A DNA stretch of 64,000 nucleotides from Orientallactaga sibirica (GCA_036365145.1 JAEOAD010000794.1:248001-312000), one strand, 5' to 3'; counted from the first letter of the stretch, positions 42,241 to 54,180 are shown. Numbers and translations are program-made. The notes: generated from the sequence alone by a model not told the origin.

Positions 42241-43757
42241 AGAGAAGCAGTCACAGCATGGAAGGCTCTGCATGATATGATTAGCATGTCTTGATTAGTG
42301 GTAGGGAAATGTGGCAGTGTGGGCCAGAGTGAATTCTGGAACTTAAGAAATGACTGTGCATGTTTCATGTGCTTCGATGGGCTTTCTTAGGTGTGTTTCT
42401 CTGCAGACATTGGGTAATCCCAGCAAGTGCACAGTTCACCGTCTGGACTCAAGAGCCCATCTTGGTTAGCACCAGCTTTTCTTCTGAGAAAGACCTGAAC
42501 TTGCCATGGACTCTCAAAAAATAAAATAAAATAAACAAGCCCCCCCCCAAAAGTGGCACTAATCTTCTGATTATGAGAGGCTAGAATTGATGAATATAAT
42601 TACTAAAGCTTTCCCCTTTCCTGTGTAGATTTGAGAACATGTTTTTTTCCCCTTCTAACTTTCTGGTTGAGTTAAACAAAATAAACCCTAAGCTTTCATG
42701 AACCCAACCACCCATATTTCCATCAATACCAACCTCATAGAATATGAGCTCAATTTAGTGTATAGTTAAAACATGCTGATTAGAATATTTGCCTTTTTCT
42801 TTTTTTTAAAACAAATACAATGTGAATCAATGCCAGGGCAGGGCACTTGTTTAGTGTCAGGTCCCGGGGTCTATCCCAAGCATGGTAAGATAGGGTAAGA
42901 TGAATCAGAAGCTATTTGGAGTTTGGGCATAGTTTTCCCTATGACCTCATAATATGACACTGTGCAGTTCAGGTGGAATGTCTCAGTAGACTCAAGGAAG
43001 AGGGCCATTGAAAAAGATTCACCAAGGCAGGCTGTAAATTAATAGAGACTGCCTGCCTTGTTATACTTTCCAAGAAGTACATCCTAAAGGCCCATGAGTC
43101 AACCTCAACTCACTTTTATTGAAGTTTTTTTGTTTTTTTCTGACTGGGATCTGCCCTGGGGTCTCCATGGGGGTAAAAGTTGGAGATGCTGTATGACTTT
43201 GTGTTCAGCATGGCTCTTTTCTTTTTTTCACCTGAAATAGGATTTCAGGCTCAGTGTTCCAATTGAAGTGAGAAATCAGTGAACAGGTTAGTGGTAGGCT
43301 TTAGAAGGAAGGCTTATTTGTTGAAGAGGCAATGACAAATTCATTTTGAGCTGTAGAGCCCTCAAGGGAAGCCAGCCTGAAGCTTTGTCACCAAGCATCA
43401 GAGGGCCTTCCTTCCCAAGTAAATATGGAAGATAGGACTTTGGAGATCTACTTGATAGGATGTCCAGGTTCTAAGAAACTAACTTAAAAATGCATTATTT
43501 CCACTACTAGTGATACTCCAGACACTGCCTGGAACCAGTTGCAGCATGTATAGAATGCATCCATGTGGATAAAGAAAACTGTGTAAGAGAAAGCAACTGG
43601 TCAAAAGATGAACTGAGTATTGAAAAAGAACTTAGGTACACTATTGCTATTGGGGGTCTCTCTTTCCCTCTCTGCCCTCTCTGTCTCTGTCCCTCTCTCC
43701 CTCCCCACCATACACATGCACATATATATTAGAAGAGATAAGTGCATTCTATATTTT
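42241..43757. other. Unassigned, repeat-poor intronic sequence
   Basis: No exon seen. A degraded ID-like segment may lie at 42820-42890. A CT-rich stretch lies at 43655-43710. Confidence 0.4.
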
Positions 43758-43850
43758 AAACACTTTTTAATTTATTTATTTGCAAGCACAGAGAGATAGA
43801 GAGAAGAGAGACAGACAGAGAATATGGTTGCACCAGAGCCTCCAGCCCTG
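43758..43850 (-). mobile_element. DIP-type SINE, left part
   Basis: AAACACTTTTTAATTTATTT, the GA tract and GCACCAGAGCCTCCAGCCC. It is interrupted by the LTR at 43851 and resumes at 44207. Confidence 0.85.
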
Positions 43851-44206
43851 TGTGGTAGTTTGACTATATGGCTCCCAATATATTCAGTGTTTTATTAGTT
43901 TATAGTTTGCATCTGCATTGCTAGAGGCAATGTCACTGGGCGGTTCTTAAGGAGTGGTGGTGGGTTTGAGATTCCATTGTAAAGATATGCAAAGTGTGCC
44001 TAGTAGGAGTTCCTAAAGTGTGCTGTGCTGTGCTGTGTGGCTGGTGGTCTTTTCTCTCTCTGCTTGGCCCTGTGCAGGCAGGCCAGCTTCTTCTGCCATT
44101 ATGGAACTTCCCCTGGATCTGTAAGTTTCAATAAATAATATCCCTTCCTCCATAACTGTGCCTGGTCTGGAAGTTCATCTCAGCGAACCTGAAGCTGTCT
44201 GCTACA
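43851..44206 (+). mobile_element. ORR1-like MaLR LTR inside a DIP-type SINE
   Basis: 356 bp from TGTGGTAGTTTGACTATATGG to GAAGCTGTCTGCTACA (TG...CA ends), with GGATCTGTAAGTTTCAATAA as poly(A) region. It splits the SINE, so this LTR moved after the SINE. Confidence 0.88.
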
Positions 44207-44335
44207 CTCTGCAAATGAACTCCAGACTCATTTGCCACTGTGCACCTGGCTTTATGTGTGGTACTGAGGAACTGAACTTGGGTCATTAGGGGTTTGCAGG
44301 CAAACACGTTAGCCACTGAGCCATCTGTCCAGCCC
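44207..44335 (-). mobile_element. DIP-type SINE, right part
   Basis: CTGCAAATGAACTCCAGACTC, GGGTTTGCAGGCAAACACG, GAGCCATCTGTCCAGCCC complete the SINE begun at 43758. Confidence 0.85.
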
Positions 44336-44418
44336 AGTATGTTGTGTTTTGGGAGTATGCATCTCCTTGTGATACTTTTCAGCCACAGAGAGCTAAATTA
44401 CTGAGTATGATTTGGAAT

Positions 44419-44608
44419 CCATGTCTGGTTTTTTTGTTTTTGTTTTTGTTTTTTTTGTTTTGCGAGGTAGGGTCTCACTCTGGTCCAGGCTGACCTGGAA
44501 TTAACTATGTAGTCTCAGGGTGGCCTCGAACTGTCGGTGATCCTCCTACCTCTGTCTCCCAAGTGCTGGGATTAAAGGCGTGCGCCACCACGCCCGGCCA
44601 TGTCTGGT
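44419..44608 (-). mobile_element. B1 SINE, young, with target duplication
   Basis: B1 at 44430-44597, flanked by CCATGTCTGGT at 44419-44429 and 44598-44608. It is close to consensus (CCACCACGCCCGGC), so a recent insertion. Confidence 0.95.
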
Positions 44609-44930
44609 CTTTTGACTGGGCATTCCAGCTTGTTTATGGTGAGCAAGGGGATTGGCCGAGAAGGTCAACATCCTGGGATGACACCTTCAAAGGTTAGGCA
44701 CCTTATTACAGACTTGACGCACCACCACAGATTCACTGACTTCATCCATCTAATCTCTCCAGTTGAAATTATGTGATTTCCCATAGATAGAATATTGGCC
44801 TCTTTAATAGAGACCATTATATCCATAGTGTTTACAAATGATGTTTGGAGGTGTGATGGCTGCTTGAAAATCTGATAGGAAATTTGTCTTTCCACCACAT
44901 ACATCCATTTTTCCTCTTATCCAAACATCC
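44609..44930. other. Unassigned intronic sequence
   Basis: Nothing recognised. Confidence 0.4.
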
Positions 44931-45058
44931 CTTCCTTCCCTCCCTCCCTCCCTCCCTCCTTCCTTCCTTCCTTCCCTCCCTCTCTCCCTCCTTCCCTCTC
45001 TCCCTCCCTCCTTCCTTCCTTCCTTCCCTCCCTCTCTCCCTCCTTCCCTCCCTCCACT
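44931..45058. repeat. (CCTT)n/(CCCT)n tract
   Basis: About 130 bp of CCTTCC/CCCTCC repeats on the + strand. Confidence 0.95.
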
Positions 45059-46080
45059 AAGTATTCACTTATTCAGTTCTATGTGTGTGGAACTATTTTA
45101 GATGATAGAACAGTCTGAATGCTATTGAGAAGACTCCTGGTGTCATGGAGCTTCGAGTGTAGTGAGACAAAACTTTCCATAAAGAATTGCACCAAGATTT
45201 AATTCCACTTTTGTTAGGTACTTTAAATATATTGACTAGGTGTTATAAAAATATATCATGAAGTGATAACCTATGTAATGGTTGGAGAAAGGAGTTGGGC
45301 AGATTTTGGTTTGGGAATTAAAAAGCCCAAATTCCAACTTTCCATTTCATGAGGTAACTGCATAAACACTGAGTTGTCAAGACCTAGGGCTAAAAAAAAA
45401 AAAAAAAAAAAAGGCTTATATATATAAAATATAAAATTGCTAATATACCAGCTACTAAAGACATTCCATTATATTTGTGACAACCTTGAAGAAGCCCCGA
45501 GTTTCTGCTTGTGCCTCAGAAGTCAGCGGAGAATGGCAGTCCTGAACAGCAGCCTCTTCCAGAGTGTGACAGCCAGAGAGCTCCCTCTGCTCTTAGTAAC
45601 TCAGACCAAGCTGACTTTCTGTTTATACAGGGGCTGCACTTTGAGGTGGGTGCCCTGAAGCTGGACGGTCGGACACTCAGAGATGGGAGAGCCAGTTGGA
45701 GCCAACAGACTGGCAAATAAATAAAAAGCCGGAGCAGAGCACTTTTGTGAGGGCACTGGTGAGCTCAAAGCCAGTGCCAGGAGCATAAGATTAGTTGCAC
45801 TGCCGTCCAAATACTTCCTTACCCTGGATACATCATGTCAGTCCTTTGGCTTACACAATGTCTTCTTCCATTCCGAAGTTAAGTTTTAAGTAGCTTCACA
45901 ATAAACAGCGGTGAATCATGTGAAAGACCCTTTGTCAGCTCTCTTTCCATCTCTGACTTCATTAGGGAGAAAGTTTCAGGTTGGGTTAACCTGCCTTCAA
46001 CGCCTAATGCAGATGGGGACACGTAGGAAATAGCCATCAAGGTTTCTTTATGAGAGCATAAGCACATCGTTTCTACCTTT
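45059..46080. other. Repeat-poor intronic sequence
   Basis: An A-run lies at 45391-45412. From 45480 to 46060 there is no recognisable repeat, and the base composition is mixed. It is a candidate for conserved non-coding sequence but shows no splice-flanked exon. Confidence 0.35.
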
Positions 46081-46094
46081 AAGCCAGCTCTGTG

Positions 46095-46195
46095 TGTGTA
46101 TGTATGTAGACATACATGTATAGTATGTATGGTGTGTATGTATGTATGGTATGTACGTATGGTGTGTATGGATGGTATGTATATATGTAAGCATT
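46095..46195. repeat. TATG/GTATG-type repeat
   Basis: Imperfect TGTATGTATG and GGTATGTA units. Confidence 0.85.
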
Positions 46196-46439
46196 TTCCG
46201 CTTTTGCCTAATGTTGAGTCTGGTCCTGTTTTGGGCGCAGGTCTGATGTTGTACTAGTTCTTCCTCTTGGGACTCGGGAAGGAGAATTACAGGGTTTTCC
46301 CCAGAAATGTTTGTGTGGGAAGGAAGCTCCGCATTCTGGAGGGTTGAAAGGCACAGCCAGGGCAGGCTCTGGTAGACACAGTGGCTCTTACTCAGAAGTG
46401 TCAGTCTTTTTAAATTTGTGCTTGTGTGCGCAAGTATAA

Positions 46440-46800
46440 TCTGGAGTGTGTGTGTCATGTATGCACGTGTATGTGCCCTTGCAGCACCCGTGCCCTCACC
46501 GTGGCAGCAGTCATTCGTCTGCAGTGGCCAGAGTGGAATGTTGGGTGTCTCTTCCCATCACTCTTCCGCCTGGCCTTGGCTTTGAACCAGTCTCCTTTTT
46601 ACTGATTCTGGAGCTTGCTTACAGGGCTTGCGTCTTTGCTCCTCTGAGGGGCGGAGGTTACAGATGTGTGTGGCCATGTCCATCTGTTTTACATGGGATC
46701 TGGAGTTTACATGAGATTTGGACTCCAGCAGTCTCAGGCCCCCCTCAGGCCCACATGCTTGTGCAGGAAGTCCACTGTCTCTAGCCCAAGAAGTGTCGAT
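46440..46800 (-). mobile_element. B4 SINE
   Basis: Reverse B4: GTGGCCAGAGTGGAATGTTG, GGGTGTCTCTTCCCATCAC, GTTTTACATGGGATCTGGAG, GTCTCTAGCCC. Position 46196-46439 before it is unassigned. Confidence 0.75.
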
Positions 46801-46962
46801 CTTTTTAATCATCACCCTTGTTACCGTTTAATTGTTCTCTGTCCGGTTTGTTTGCTGCTCCTTGCTACCTGCCTCCTCCCCCTTCTGTAACCTACCTGTA
46901 GGAAATTGTCCTACTAAGTCAAGGTGGACTTCTGGCCATAAGGATTTTGATCTTGTTTATTT

Positions 46963-47117
46963 ATTTATTTATTGGTTTTTTGAGGAACGGTCTCACTCTA
47001 GCCCAGGCTGACCTGGAATTCACTATGTAGTCTTAGGGTGGCCTCGAACTCATAGCGATCCACCTACCTCTGCCTCCTGAGTGCTGGGATTAAAGGCTTG
47101 TGCCACCACCTGGCTGA
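46963..47117 (-). mobile_element. B1 SINE
   Basis: Reverse B1: TAGCCCAGGCTGACCTGGAA, GAGTGCTGGGATTAAAGGC, GTGCCACCACCTGGC. Confidence 0.92.
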
Positions 47118-47385
47118 TCTTGTCTTTTTTGATAAGTAGGAGGAAATTGGCTGGTTCAAGATGCAACTTTGGTAGTTCAACAGTAACCATGTTCCTGAGG
47201 GAATTCTAACTTTTCCTTTGTTTTCTATCTTTCACCTTGAATGCTGCTGAAAGATGATCCTCAGGGCTTCAAGAAAGCATTATCAGACTGCATGTGAGCG
47301 TTCAGGCCTGGGAATCAAACAGACTTCATTTAAGGACTTTAACACATTTAAAAAATTATTTTATCTTGTGTGCATGTGTGTGGTG

Positions 47386-47620
47386 TATATGCATGTGTAT
47401 ATGCAGTTTTTTAAATTTATGGGTGGGGGAGAGAGAGTGGGAATGAGAATTGGCATGCCACTGCTGATTGTTAGCCACTGAAAACAAATGACAGACATGT
47501 GTGCCACCTTGTGTGCATGTGTCACTTTGTACATTTAGTTTACATGGGTTCTGGGGAATTGAACATGGGTCCTTAGGCTTTGCAGGCAAGTACCTTAACC
47601 ACTAAACCATCTCTCCAGCT
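47386..47620 (-). mobile_element. DIP-type SINE, module-expanded subfamily (C)
   Basis: Reverse copy: GTGCCACCTTGTGTGCATG, TGTCACTTTGTACATTTAG, GGCTTTGCAGGCAAGTACC, CATCTCTCCAGC. Confidence 0.85.
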
Positions 47621-47635
47621 GCTATATACATTTTT

Positions 47636-47928
47636 ATATGGGTGTGGGTGCATGTGTGTGTATGCAAGTGTGCATGCATTGCTGTGCACATGCGTGTGGA
47701 GGCCACAGGTTGATGTCATCTTCCTCAGTGACAAGGTCTCACACTGAATCTAGAGATCACCAATTTGGCTAGACTGGCTAGCTAGCAAACCCCAGGGACT
47801 CTCCTGTCTCTCCCTGCCTGGCTCTGGAAGTGCAGGCACATGTTGCCATGCCTAGCTTTTATATGGACACTTAGGTTTTTGTGCTTTCTTGGCAAGTGCT
47901 TTATCTAGAAAGCCATCTCCCAAGCCCC
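47636..47928 (-). mobile_element. B4 SINE
   Basis: Reverse B4: TGTGGAGGCCACAGGTTGATG, TTTGGCTAGACTGGCTAGC, GTGCAGGCACATGTTGCC, GCCATCTCCCAAGCCC. Confidence 0.85.
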
Positions 47929-47934
47929 CCCGCT

Positions 47935-48056
47935 ATTTTGAGATAGTGTCTTCTTATGTCGTGGAGTCTGGGCTCGAACTTGTGAGCATCCTGCTTCAGT
48001 CTCATGTCTCCTGAATGCTAGCATTTCAGGCATGCACCCCCATTCACGACTCATTT
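47935..48056 (-). mobile_element. Old B1-like remnant
   Basis: Degraded reverse B1: GTCTGGGCTCGAACTTGTGAG, CTGAATGCTAGCATTTCAGG. Confidence 0.45.
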
Positions 48057-48186
48057 AAAATCCTGGGTCTCTCTCTCCATGATTTTGTTGCTTGGGGGCA
48101 GGTAAAATACGATCCTTAGTAGGTAGTGGTTACCCATTATCCTCCACTCATCCACCACGTCATTGTTCCATGCACTCATTCCCCAT

Positions 48187-48370
48187 CCATCTGTCCATCT
48201 GCCCCTTTATCCAGTACATATTTGAGTGCCTACCATGTATGAGGTGCCATGCTAGGCACTGGAAGCAAAGCAGTGAACAACACAGTTCCTGCCTTTGTGG
48301 AATCTTATACTCTAGTAGGAGAACAATAAACAGACAGAACAAATACCAGGTATAATGCCAGGTGGCAGTA
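48187..48370 (+). mobile_element. Ancient repeat remnant (unnamed)
   Basis: Text typical of old mammalian repeats: GAGTGCCTACCATGTATGAG, TAGGCACTGGAAGCAAAGCA, CAACACAGTTCCTGCCTTTG. A related piece may lie at 45060-45180. Family not named. Confidence 0.4.
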
Positions 48371-49200
48371 GGGACTTTGAATAGGGCCCTTGCAGACTCT
48401 CCTGATCTTTGGAAGGAAGAATGGCATTCGGTCACTTCTGATACACAGTGAAAAGTGCTCTGCCATGATGTAAAAACCCTTTGTATGGCATCACTACTCT
48501 TCTGGGAGGAGCAGAGACGATGCCACAGGGGAGGTGATATTTGGGAACAGTCTTACCACAGGAGTAGGAGTTCCCGCAGTGACGGGGGCAGGGGGGGGGC
48601 TGGGTAGAGGATAGTACATGTGGAGACATGGAGGAGAGAGAACAGGAAGGAGGATGTGCGAGGGAGGAGCTGGCGGGAGATGAAGGTCACATTGTCACAT
48701 CCCAGGGTTTGGAACTCAGAAGGCAGCAGATCACTAGGAAGTGATTGTTGTCGTCGTTTTAAAGCAGGGTATGTGTGGGGGAGTGAAGTAGCCAAATGTT
48801 TAGGATGAACATGAGGTGCCTTTGGAAATAACCGTGGCTGTGACTCAGATCCTGGGAGCCCGGGCTTATGGAGCTGGAGGTCAGGTGGGAGAAGCAGAAA
48901 CGGTGACTGAGGATCAGCAGGGGCATGTCACGGGAGCATGTAAGGGCCCTTGTGTCTAAGAGACACTTGGAATTGCACGTCAGTCATGTGGTGGGCTGTC
49001 TTGTTTTAGGAGGTGGTTACTAGGTTATTTTTGTCGTTCTAACAATAGGGATATCTCTTCATTGCATCCTTTGGCTCGAGGACCACAGAAATTATTTTCC
49101 CTCTGAAAGGAATCCTCCCACGCCTTCCTCGTCTCTGTTGATGTCATTTATCCAGCAGCACGTGCCGATTGAGCACATGCTGGTCTGTGGTGACAAGTCT
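48371..49200. other. Unassigned intronic sequence
   Basis: No exon or repeat family recognised. Confidence 0.4.
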
Positions 49201-49320
49201 GCTTGGGAGACAGAAAAGGCTTTGGTTTAAACCTTGATTTCTAACTATGGACCTTGAGCAAATGACTTAACCCTTGGAGTTTCACAGGTAAAAGGCAGTA
49301 ATAACAGGAGCTAGTTTATT
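49201..49320 (+). mobile_element. MIR SINE
   Basis: Forward MIR core: GACCTTGAGCAAATGACTTA, ACCCTTGGAGTTTCACAGG, AAAAGGCAGTAATAACAGG. Confidence 0.65.
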
Positions 49321-49420
49321 GGGCATGTCAGCAGTTCCCTCAGCATCTTGGCTGACATTGAGGAAGCAGTTCCTCGGTGGCAGGAGCTTAGTTCTTGGCT
49401 GGGCATAGTCCTGGGCCTTT

Positions 49421-49597
49421 CTGAGTTTATAATTTTTTTTTGGTTTTTCAAGGTAGAGTCTCACTCTAGCTCAGACTGACCTGGAATTCACTCTGTATTC
49501 TCAGGGTAGCCTCGAACTCATGGCGATCCTCCCACCTCTGCCTCCCGAGTGCTGGGATTAAAGGTGTGTGCCACCACGCCCGGCCTGAGTTTATAAT
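49421..49597 (-). mobile_element. B1 SINE, young, with target duplication
   Basis: B1 at 49434-49584, flanked by CTGAGTTTATAAT at 49421-49433 and 49585-49597. Near-consensus body (CCACCACGCCCGG). Confidence 0.95.
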
Positions 49598-49919
49598 CTT
49601 GCTAGGGGATATGAACATTCCTGCTTGGACAATGCAGGAATGGACACGCAGGGCATGCTGTGGTCAGAAGCATTAGCTGCAACTGACCATGGAGCTAAGA
49701 GGGAATGACTTAGCAGAGGTAAAAGAGGTGACATGAGCAGGGCCGAGCCCCGTGCTTTCTGGGAAACTCCTCCTACCTGGTAATGCTTGCATCTGTGGGA
49801 AGCCTTAGAAAGTTGAAGTCTGCAGTGGTCACATCTGCTTACCTCATTTTGAAAATGTGTTGATCATGTTTCAACTTTAAACAGATTTTTGATTATTTCA
49901 TTTTTTCTTTACTTTTTTT
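49598..49919. other. Unassigned intronic sequence
   Basis: Nothing recognised. Confidence 0.4.
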
Positions 49920-50035
49920 TTTTTTCTTAAAGCAGTTTTGCATGTACCTCTGGCAGGTCTCCAACTCACTAAGCAGCTGAGGGTGACCTTGAACTCCTCA
50001 TCTGTCTGCCTCTACTTCCTAAGTGCTGGGATTTA
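49920..50035 (-). mobile_element. Old B1 SINE
   Basis: Diverged reverse B1: GAGGGTGACCTTGAACTCC, TTCCTAAGTGCTGGGA. Confidence 0.65.
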
Positions 50036-50077
50036 TTTCTCCGTTTCAGTCTGAGTTCCTTTACCCTTCAAGTGGAC

Positions 50078-50079
<2 letters not shown>

Positions 50080-50106
<27 letters not shown>
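50080..50106. repeat. (TTA)n microsatellite
   Basis: About nine ATT units in the flank of the following B1. Confidence 0.9.
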
Positions 50107-50108
<2 letters not shown>

Positions 50109-50262
50109 TTTTTTTTTTTGAAGTAGGTTTCACACTCTAATCCAGGTTAACCTGGAATTCACTATGGAGTCTCAAGGTGGCCTTGAACTCACAGTGATTC
50201 TCCTACCTCTGCCTCCCAAGTGCTGGGATTAAAGGCGTATGCCACCATGCCAGGCTTGTTTT
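50107..50262 (-). mobile_element. B1 SINE
   Basis: Reverse B1: TCCAGGTTAACCTGGAATTC, CAAGTGCTGGGATTAAAGG, GCCACCATGCCAGGC. Confidence 0.92.
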
Positions 50263-50799
50263 AGCTTTTTTGTGCTGAAAAACTGGCAAAGGCATGGGTG
50301 AGGTGGAGGGTGCAGTTATGATAGAAAGAGTGGTTATTTTCATGAATAGCCCTACACCGAAGGACCCCTGTCCTCTGTATTGGTCTTTGGTGTTTAGACA
50401 ATGCAGTGAGTGGGAACTTTGATATTTATATAAGTTATTTATGTAAATATAAATTTATACATATGTATGTATATAATTTGTGAATAAAGCAAAGGGGATT
50501 TATTGAGAAAACATTCCAGAGTGTCAGGGAAGGCATGCTTAGGATTTCAGCTGACATCCAAAGAAGAAATAGGAAGGAGAAAGGAAAAGTTACGCGTTTG
50601 AGTTAGGGCTCAGAAAGCAGGCAGGCTCAGCAGTGAGAACCTGTAGGCAACCACACTGAAGGAAGGCTTCTGAGGGGGCGTGGTATGTCATTATCAGCGG
50701 GATAGTTATTTTGCTCACCTCCTTAAAATGTTTTTAGGTGAGGGAATGCTCTCTTGACCAGATAAGTAATTGAACAAGCTCTGTTGGATTAATTCTTTT
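50263..50799. other. Unassigned intronic sequence
   Basis: AT-rich at 50430-50480. No exon seen. Confidence 0.4.
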
Positions 50800-51835
50800 T
50801 TTTCCAAAAACCTTTTTATTGACAATTTTCATATATGTGCATGATGTATTTTGATCACAACCCCCTCCTGTTAGCCTTTCTTGTCCTCCATCCACCATCC
50901 CTCTTCCACTTAACTTCCTTTCAACTAGTGCCTCTTCTGCCTCAATGCCTTTTTTTTCCACCTCCACCATCCGCGGTAGAGTGCTGATGGACCCGGTATT
51001 GTGCAGGGCTTGTGCAGGGTCCAGGTCATGACAGTCACTGTGAAGTCATGAACGCCATGTATTCAGAAGACAGTGTTCCAACGTACTTCTCCCCACCCTC
51101 TGGATCTTACATTCTTTCCACTCCTTTCCTGCAGTGTTCTCTAAGCCTTATAGGGCATTATAGAGATATCTCATTTTAGTGCTGAGCACACTCAACATTC
51201 ACTTCTTTTCAGAACTTTGGCGAGTTTTGAGTCTACCCAGTGGTCACTGCCATCTGAAAAGAGAAGCTTTTCTAACCAAAACTGAGTACATCATTAAGGT
51301 ATCCGTGTAAACATAAATATTTAGAGGGCATTTTGATGGGCACAACATATCCATTTAGTCATATAAGTAGTAGCTTTACTTCTAGGCCTTACAAACCATC
51401 CCAGTCATAGACTTTTGACTAGGTTCTTGGTGCCAGATATGAATTTCCTCCTGAGGAGCGGGCCTCAAATCCAATCAGAAAGTAGTTGGTCGCCCCTATA
51501 ATGGTCATGGCATGATTATACCAGTAAGCATTTCTTGCCTGGCTGGTTAGTTGGGTAGCTTTATAGGGTCCACTGCTGGGTAAGACTGTTGATGAATTTT
51601 CTTCCCCAAAATCTCCACAACACTTTCCAGCACTGTTGACATCTAGCCAGCAGGGAGGAGGCTTCCAGCTCAGTTCCAGTTTGATTTCTCAGAGTTCTGC
51701 ATCCAAAGCTTGTTGTAGTTTTAGCCATAGTATCTTACCATCTAGTTCAGGTAGGCAACCACAAGTATTGGCAATAGCTTGTATTGTTTTTCTGTGGGGG
51801 GAGTCTCACTGACCAACAACTCACGGGGAAGAATC
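50800..51835 (-). mobile_element. L1 3' UTR fragment
   Basis: Reverse L1 3' end, beginning with a T-rich tail (CCTTTTTATTGACAATTTTC), then GGTCACTGCCATCTGAAAAG, ATTTAGAGGGCATTTTGATG, CTGGCTGGTTAGTTGGGTAG, and CCAACAACTCACGGGG. It is homologous to the copies at 59.1, 62.5 and 63.1 kb and to the inverse copy at 9.9-10.5 kb. Confidence 0.85.
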
Positions 51836-52208
51836 TCACCCAGTTTCCTGTGTTTTTTGTGGGTGATTTATGTTTGTTTTGTTGTGTTTATTTGAGACAG
51901 GGTTGCACTAAACTGCTCAGGCTGCACCTGATCTCACCATCCTCCATGCCCTTCCCTGTACAAGACTATTGTGGCCAGAGCCCTCATGACTGCCTACCTC
52001 GGCTGTCTCCCACCCTGGGGCTGGTTCCTCTCTTGTGATTGTTCCTTGTTTTGGGGCCTCCAAGCAGCTCAGTTTTAAAAAAGTTTCTTTGCCAACATGG
52101 CACCTGGCTGGCCACAACTCTTGGAAGCATGGAGAGCGAATACACCTCTTCGCCACTGTCGACCCATAAGGTCACAGGCGTCATTGTCTTGTCAAAACCT
52201 CCAAGTAG
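51836..52208. other. Unassigned intronic sequence
   Basis: May include the inner end of the L1 3' UTR and a very old B1 (TTGAGACAGGGTTGCAC). No exon seen. Confidence 0.35.
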
Positions 52209-52425
52209 GGGCTGGAGAGATGAATTAGCAGTTAAGGTATCTGCCTGCAAAGCCTAACGACCAGGGTTCTATTCCCCAGAACCCATGTAAAGCCAGATGC
52301 ACAAAGTGGCTTATGCATCTGGAGTTTGTTTGCAGTGGCTAGAGGACCTGGTGTGCCCATACTGTCTCTTTCTATCTGTATCGCTCTGTTTGCAAATAAA
52401 TAAAATATAAAAAGAAAACAAATAC
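52209..52425 (+). mobile_element. DIP-type SINE, well preserved
   Basis: Forward copy: GGGGCTGGAGAGATGAATTAG, GTATCTGCCTGCAAAGCC, GGGTTCTATTCCCCAGAACC, tail GCAAATAAATAAAATATAAA. Confidence 0.92.
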
Positions 52426-52749
52426 CCCTCCAAATAGATTTGAGGCTTGTGAAAACTGGGCGTGTTCAGCAGGTAGGACTGTCACCAGGCCACCTGGCTT
52501 ACCTTTTCCATGAAGCTTTTACTTTTCTTCCCCTGGCAGGGAGGCCAGGCCCTTCCTTCTTTTCATTGCCTTGACCTTCTGTTTAGCTGAGCTCTGTGGC
52601 TGTCCTATGGCCCCTTTGGAGGTGCTCTTTCAATTGCTCTCTCTTGGGGATAGAGTCTGATCTTTGTTATCCTGACTCTTCTCATTCATTGTGTCGCCTG
52701 CAGACAGCTTCCAAGTGGTCATTTCACCTTAGAAGACTGCATTTGATTT
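52426..52749. other. Unassigned intronic sequence
   Basis: Nothing recognised. Confidence 0.4.
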
Positions 52750-52856
52750 TGTTTATTGAGATGGAGTCTCACTAGTGCATGCCAGCACACAATCTTCCTG
52801 ACTCAGCCTCCAGAGTACCTGGGGATGTAGGCTCATGCCACCACATCGGGTTCCTA
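52750..52856 (-). mobile_element. Old B1-like remnant
   Basis: TTGAGATGGAGTCTCACTAG, CTGACTCAGCCTCCAGAGTA, CATGCCACCACATCGGG. Confidence 0.55.
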
Positions 52857-53175
52857 GACCCTGAGGACTGGGAAGTTTTGGCTGGGACTTTTTAGCTTTG
52901 CATACAGAAGTGACATCTGTATGGGAGACAGGCACCTTCTGGAGTCACACATTGAAGAATGCTGCCGTTTGCCTTCTTGGGGTGAGGGGGGACATCTGCT
53001 TCCTGTTTCAGTGTTACCCATCAGTTGCAAACTGTACAGTATGGAAGCCAGGGCATTCTGAGAAGTTCCCACCCAATAATTTAGCTCTGTTGATACTAGG
53101 AAAACTGGAGCTCACAAACTATTTTTAGAACTAAAATATTTTTAAAAATTCTATATTAGTCGTAGGTGTTAGTGG
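52857..53175. other. Unassigned intronic sequence
   Basis: Nothing recognised. Confidence 0.4.
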
Positions 53176-53560
53176 GAATCTCTTAAAGCTGCTGTAACAG
53201 ATAAGCCCCAAAGTCTCTGTGGTTTAACAGAACCTTTGTGTCTCATTTGCATCAGAGACCAGTACAGGTGTCCCTGACCAGGCGATCTTCTACATGGTCA
53301 CGCAGGGCTTCAGAGTCCTCTCACTGGGCCAGTGGATGGCAAAGAAGGACAGCGAGAAAGCACATTCATTTCATGACCACTTTGGTGTGGAAGGGATGTC
53401 TGTTCCTTCTGCTCACACTCTGTTGGTCAGAAATCAGGAGCAGGACCCACTAGCCACAAGGGGTGGAGGGAAATGTTGGCCAGCTCTGCGTAGAGAGCAA
53501 AAGGAAACAGGTTTTGATGAGCACAACAAACCTTTCCCCAGCCTCTAGAGCAGTGGTGTC
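53176..53560 (-). mobile_element. Ancient mammalian repeat, LTR- or DNA-transposon-like
   Basis: AAAGCTGCTGTAACAGATAAG and GTGGTTTAACAGAACCTTTG look like the reverse end of an old MLT1-type LTR; GCTCACACTCTGTTGGTCAG is another well-known old repeat text. The name is uncertain. Confidence 0.4.
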
Positions 53561-53914
53561 CTTTCATTTCCTTTGGGCTGATATGCCCAACTTCATTTCC
53601 CATTTGACCAGCAACACAAAGGGGGGAACTTTATACCTCTTTATCTTGTTGAGCGCACAATTGTACTTTTGAGGAAGGGCAAGCAAGTGTGTTACTAAGT
53701 GAAATAAGGCAGCACTCTTCTTGTCTTAAGCTGTTAGAACAATTTGGTTCTTATTAACAATTTCTGGGTTTCCAGTCAACTGGAATTCTTACCTGTGGAC
53801 ATCCTAAACACCACTGCCTGAGTTGAGGTTCCTTGGCTCTTTTGTTAATTTCTCATACAGAAGACCGCCCCCCCATAAATCTTTGGAGCATAACAAGTCA
53901 ATGACTTATTGTTA
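53561..53914. other. Unassigned intronic sequence
   Basis: Nothing recognised. Confidence 0.4.
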
Positions 53915-54180
53915 CAGAATGAATACCCTTAGAGCTCAGTGGCTTAAAATGATTCTGTGGGTCAGTAACTTGGACTGGGCTCAGCTGGGTGATCTGTAGG
54001 CTCTTGGCTGGGCCCACTAATATGTTGGGGCCTCAGCTGGGATGTCTGGGACATGGGGGACTTTCCCTAGGCCATCTCCCATCTTCTGGCAGGTCAGCCC
54101 AAGCTTGATCATGTGGTTGTGGGTATATTCCCGGTGAGCAGAGCCTACGCTCAGAAATGGCTGTGGGGCTTCTTCTGTAG
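53915..54180 (-). mobile_element. Ancient mammalian repeat, unnamed
   Basis: TGTTACAGAATGAATACCC, CAGTGGCTTAAAATGATTC and GGACTGGGCTCAGCTGGG belong to a common old mammalian repeat. I cannot give the family with certainty. Confidence 0.4.
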
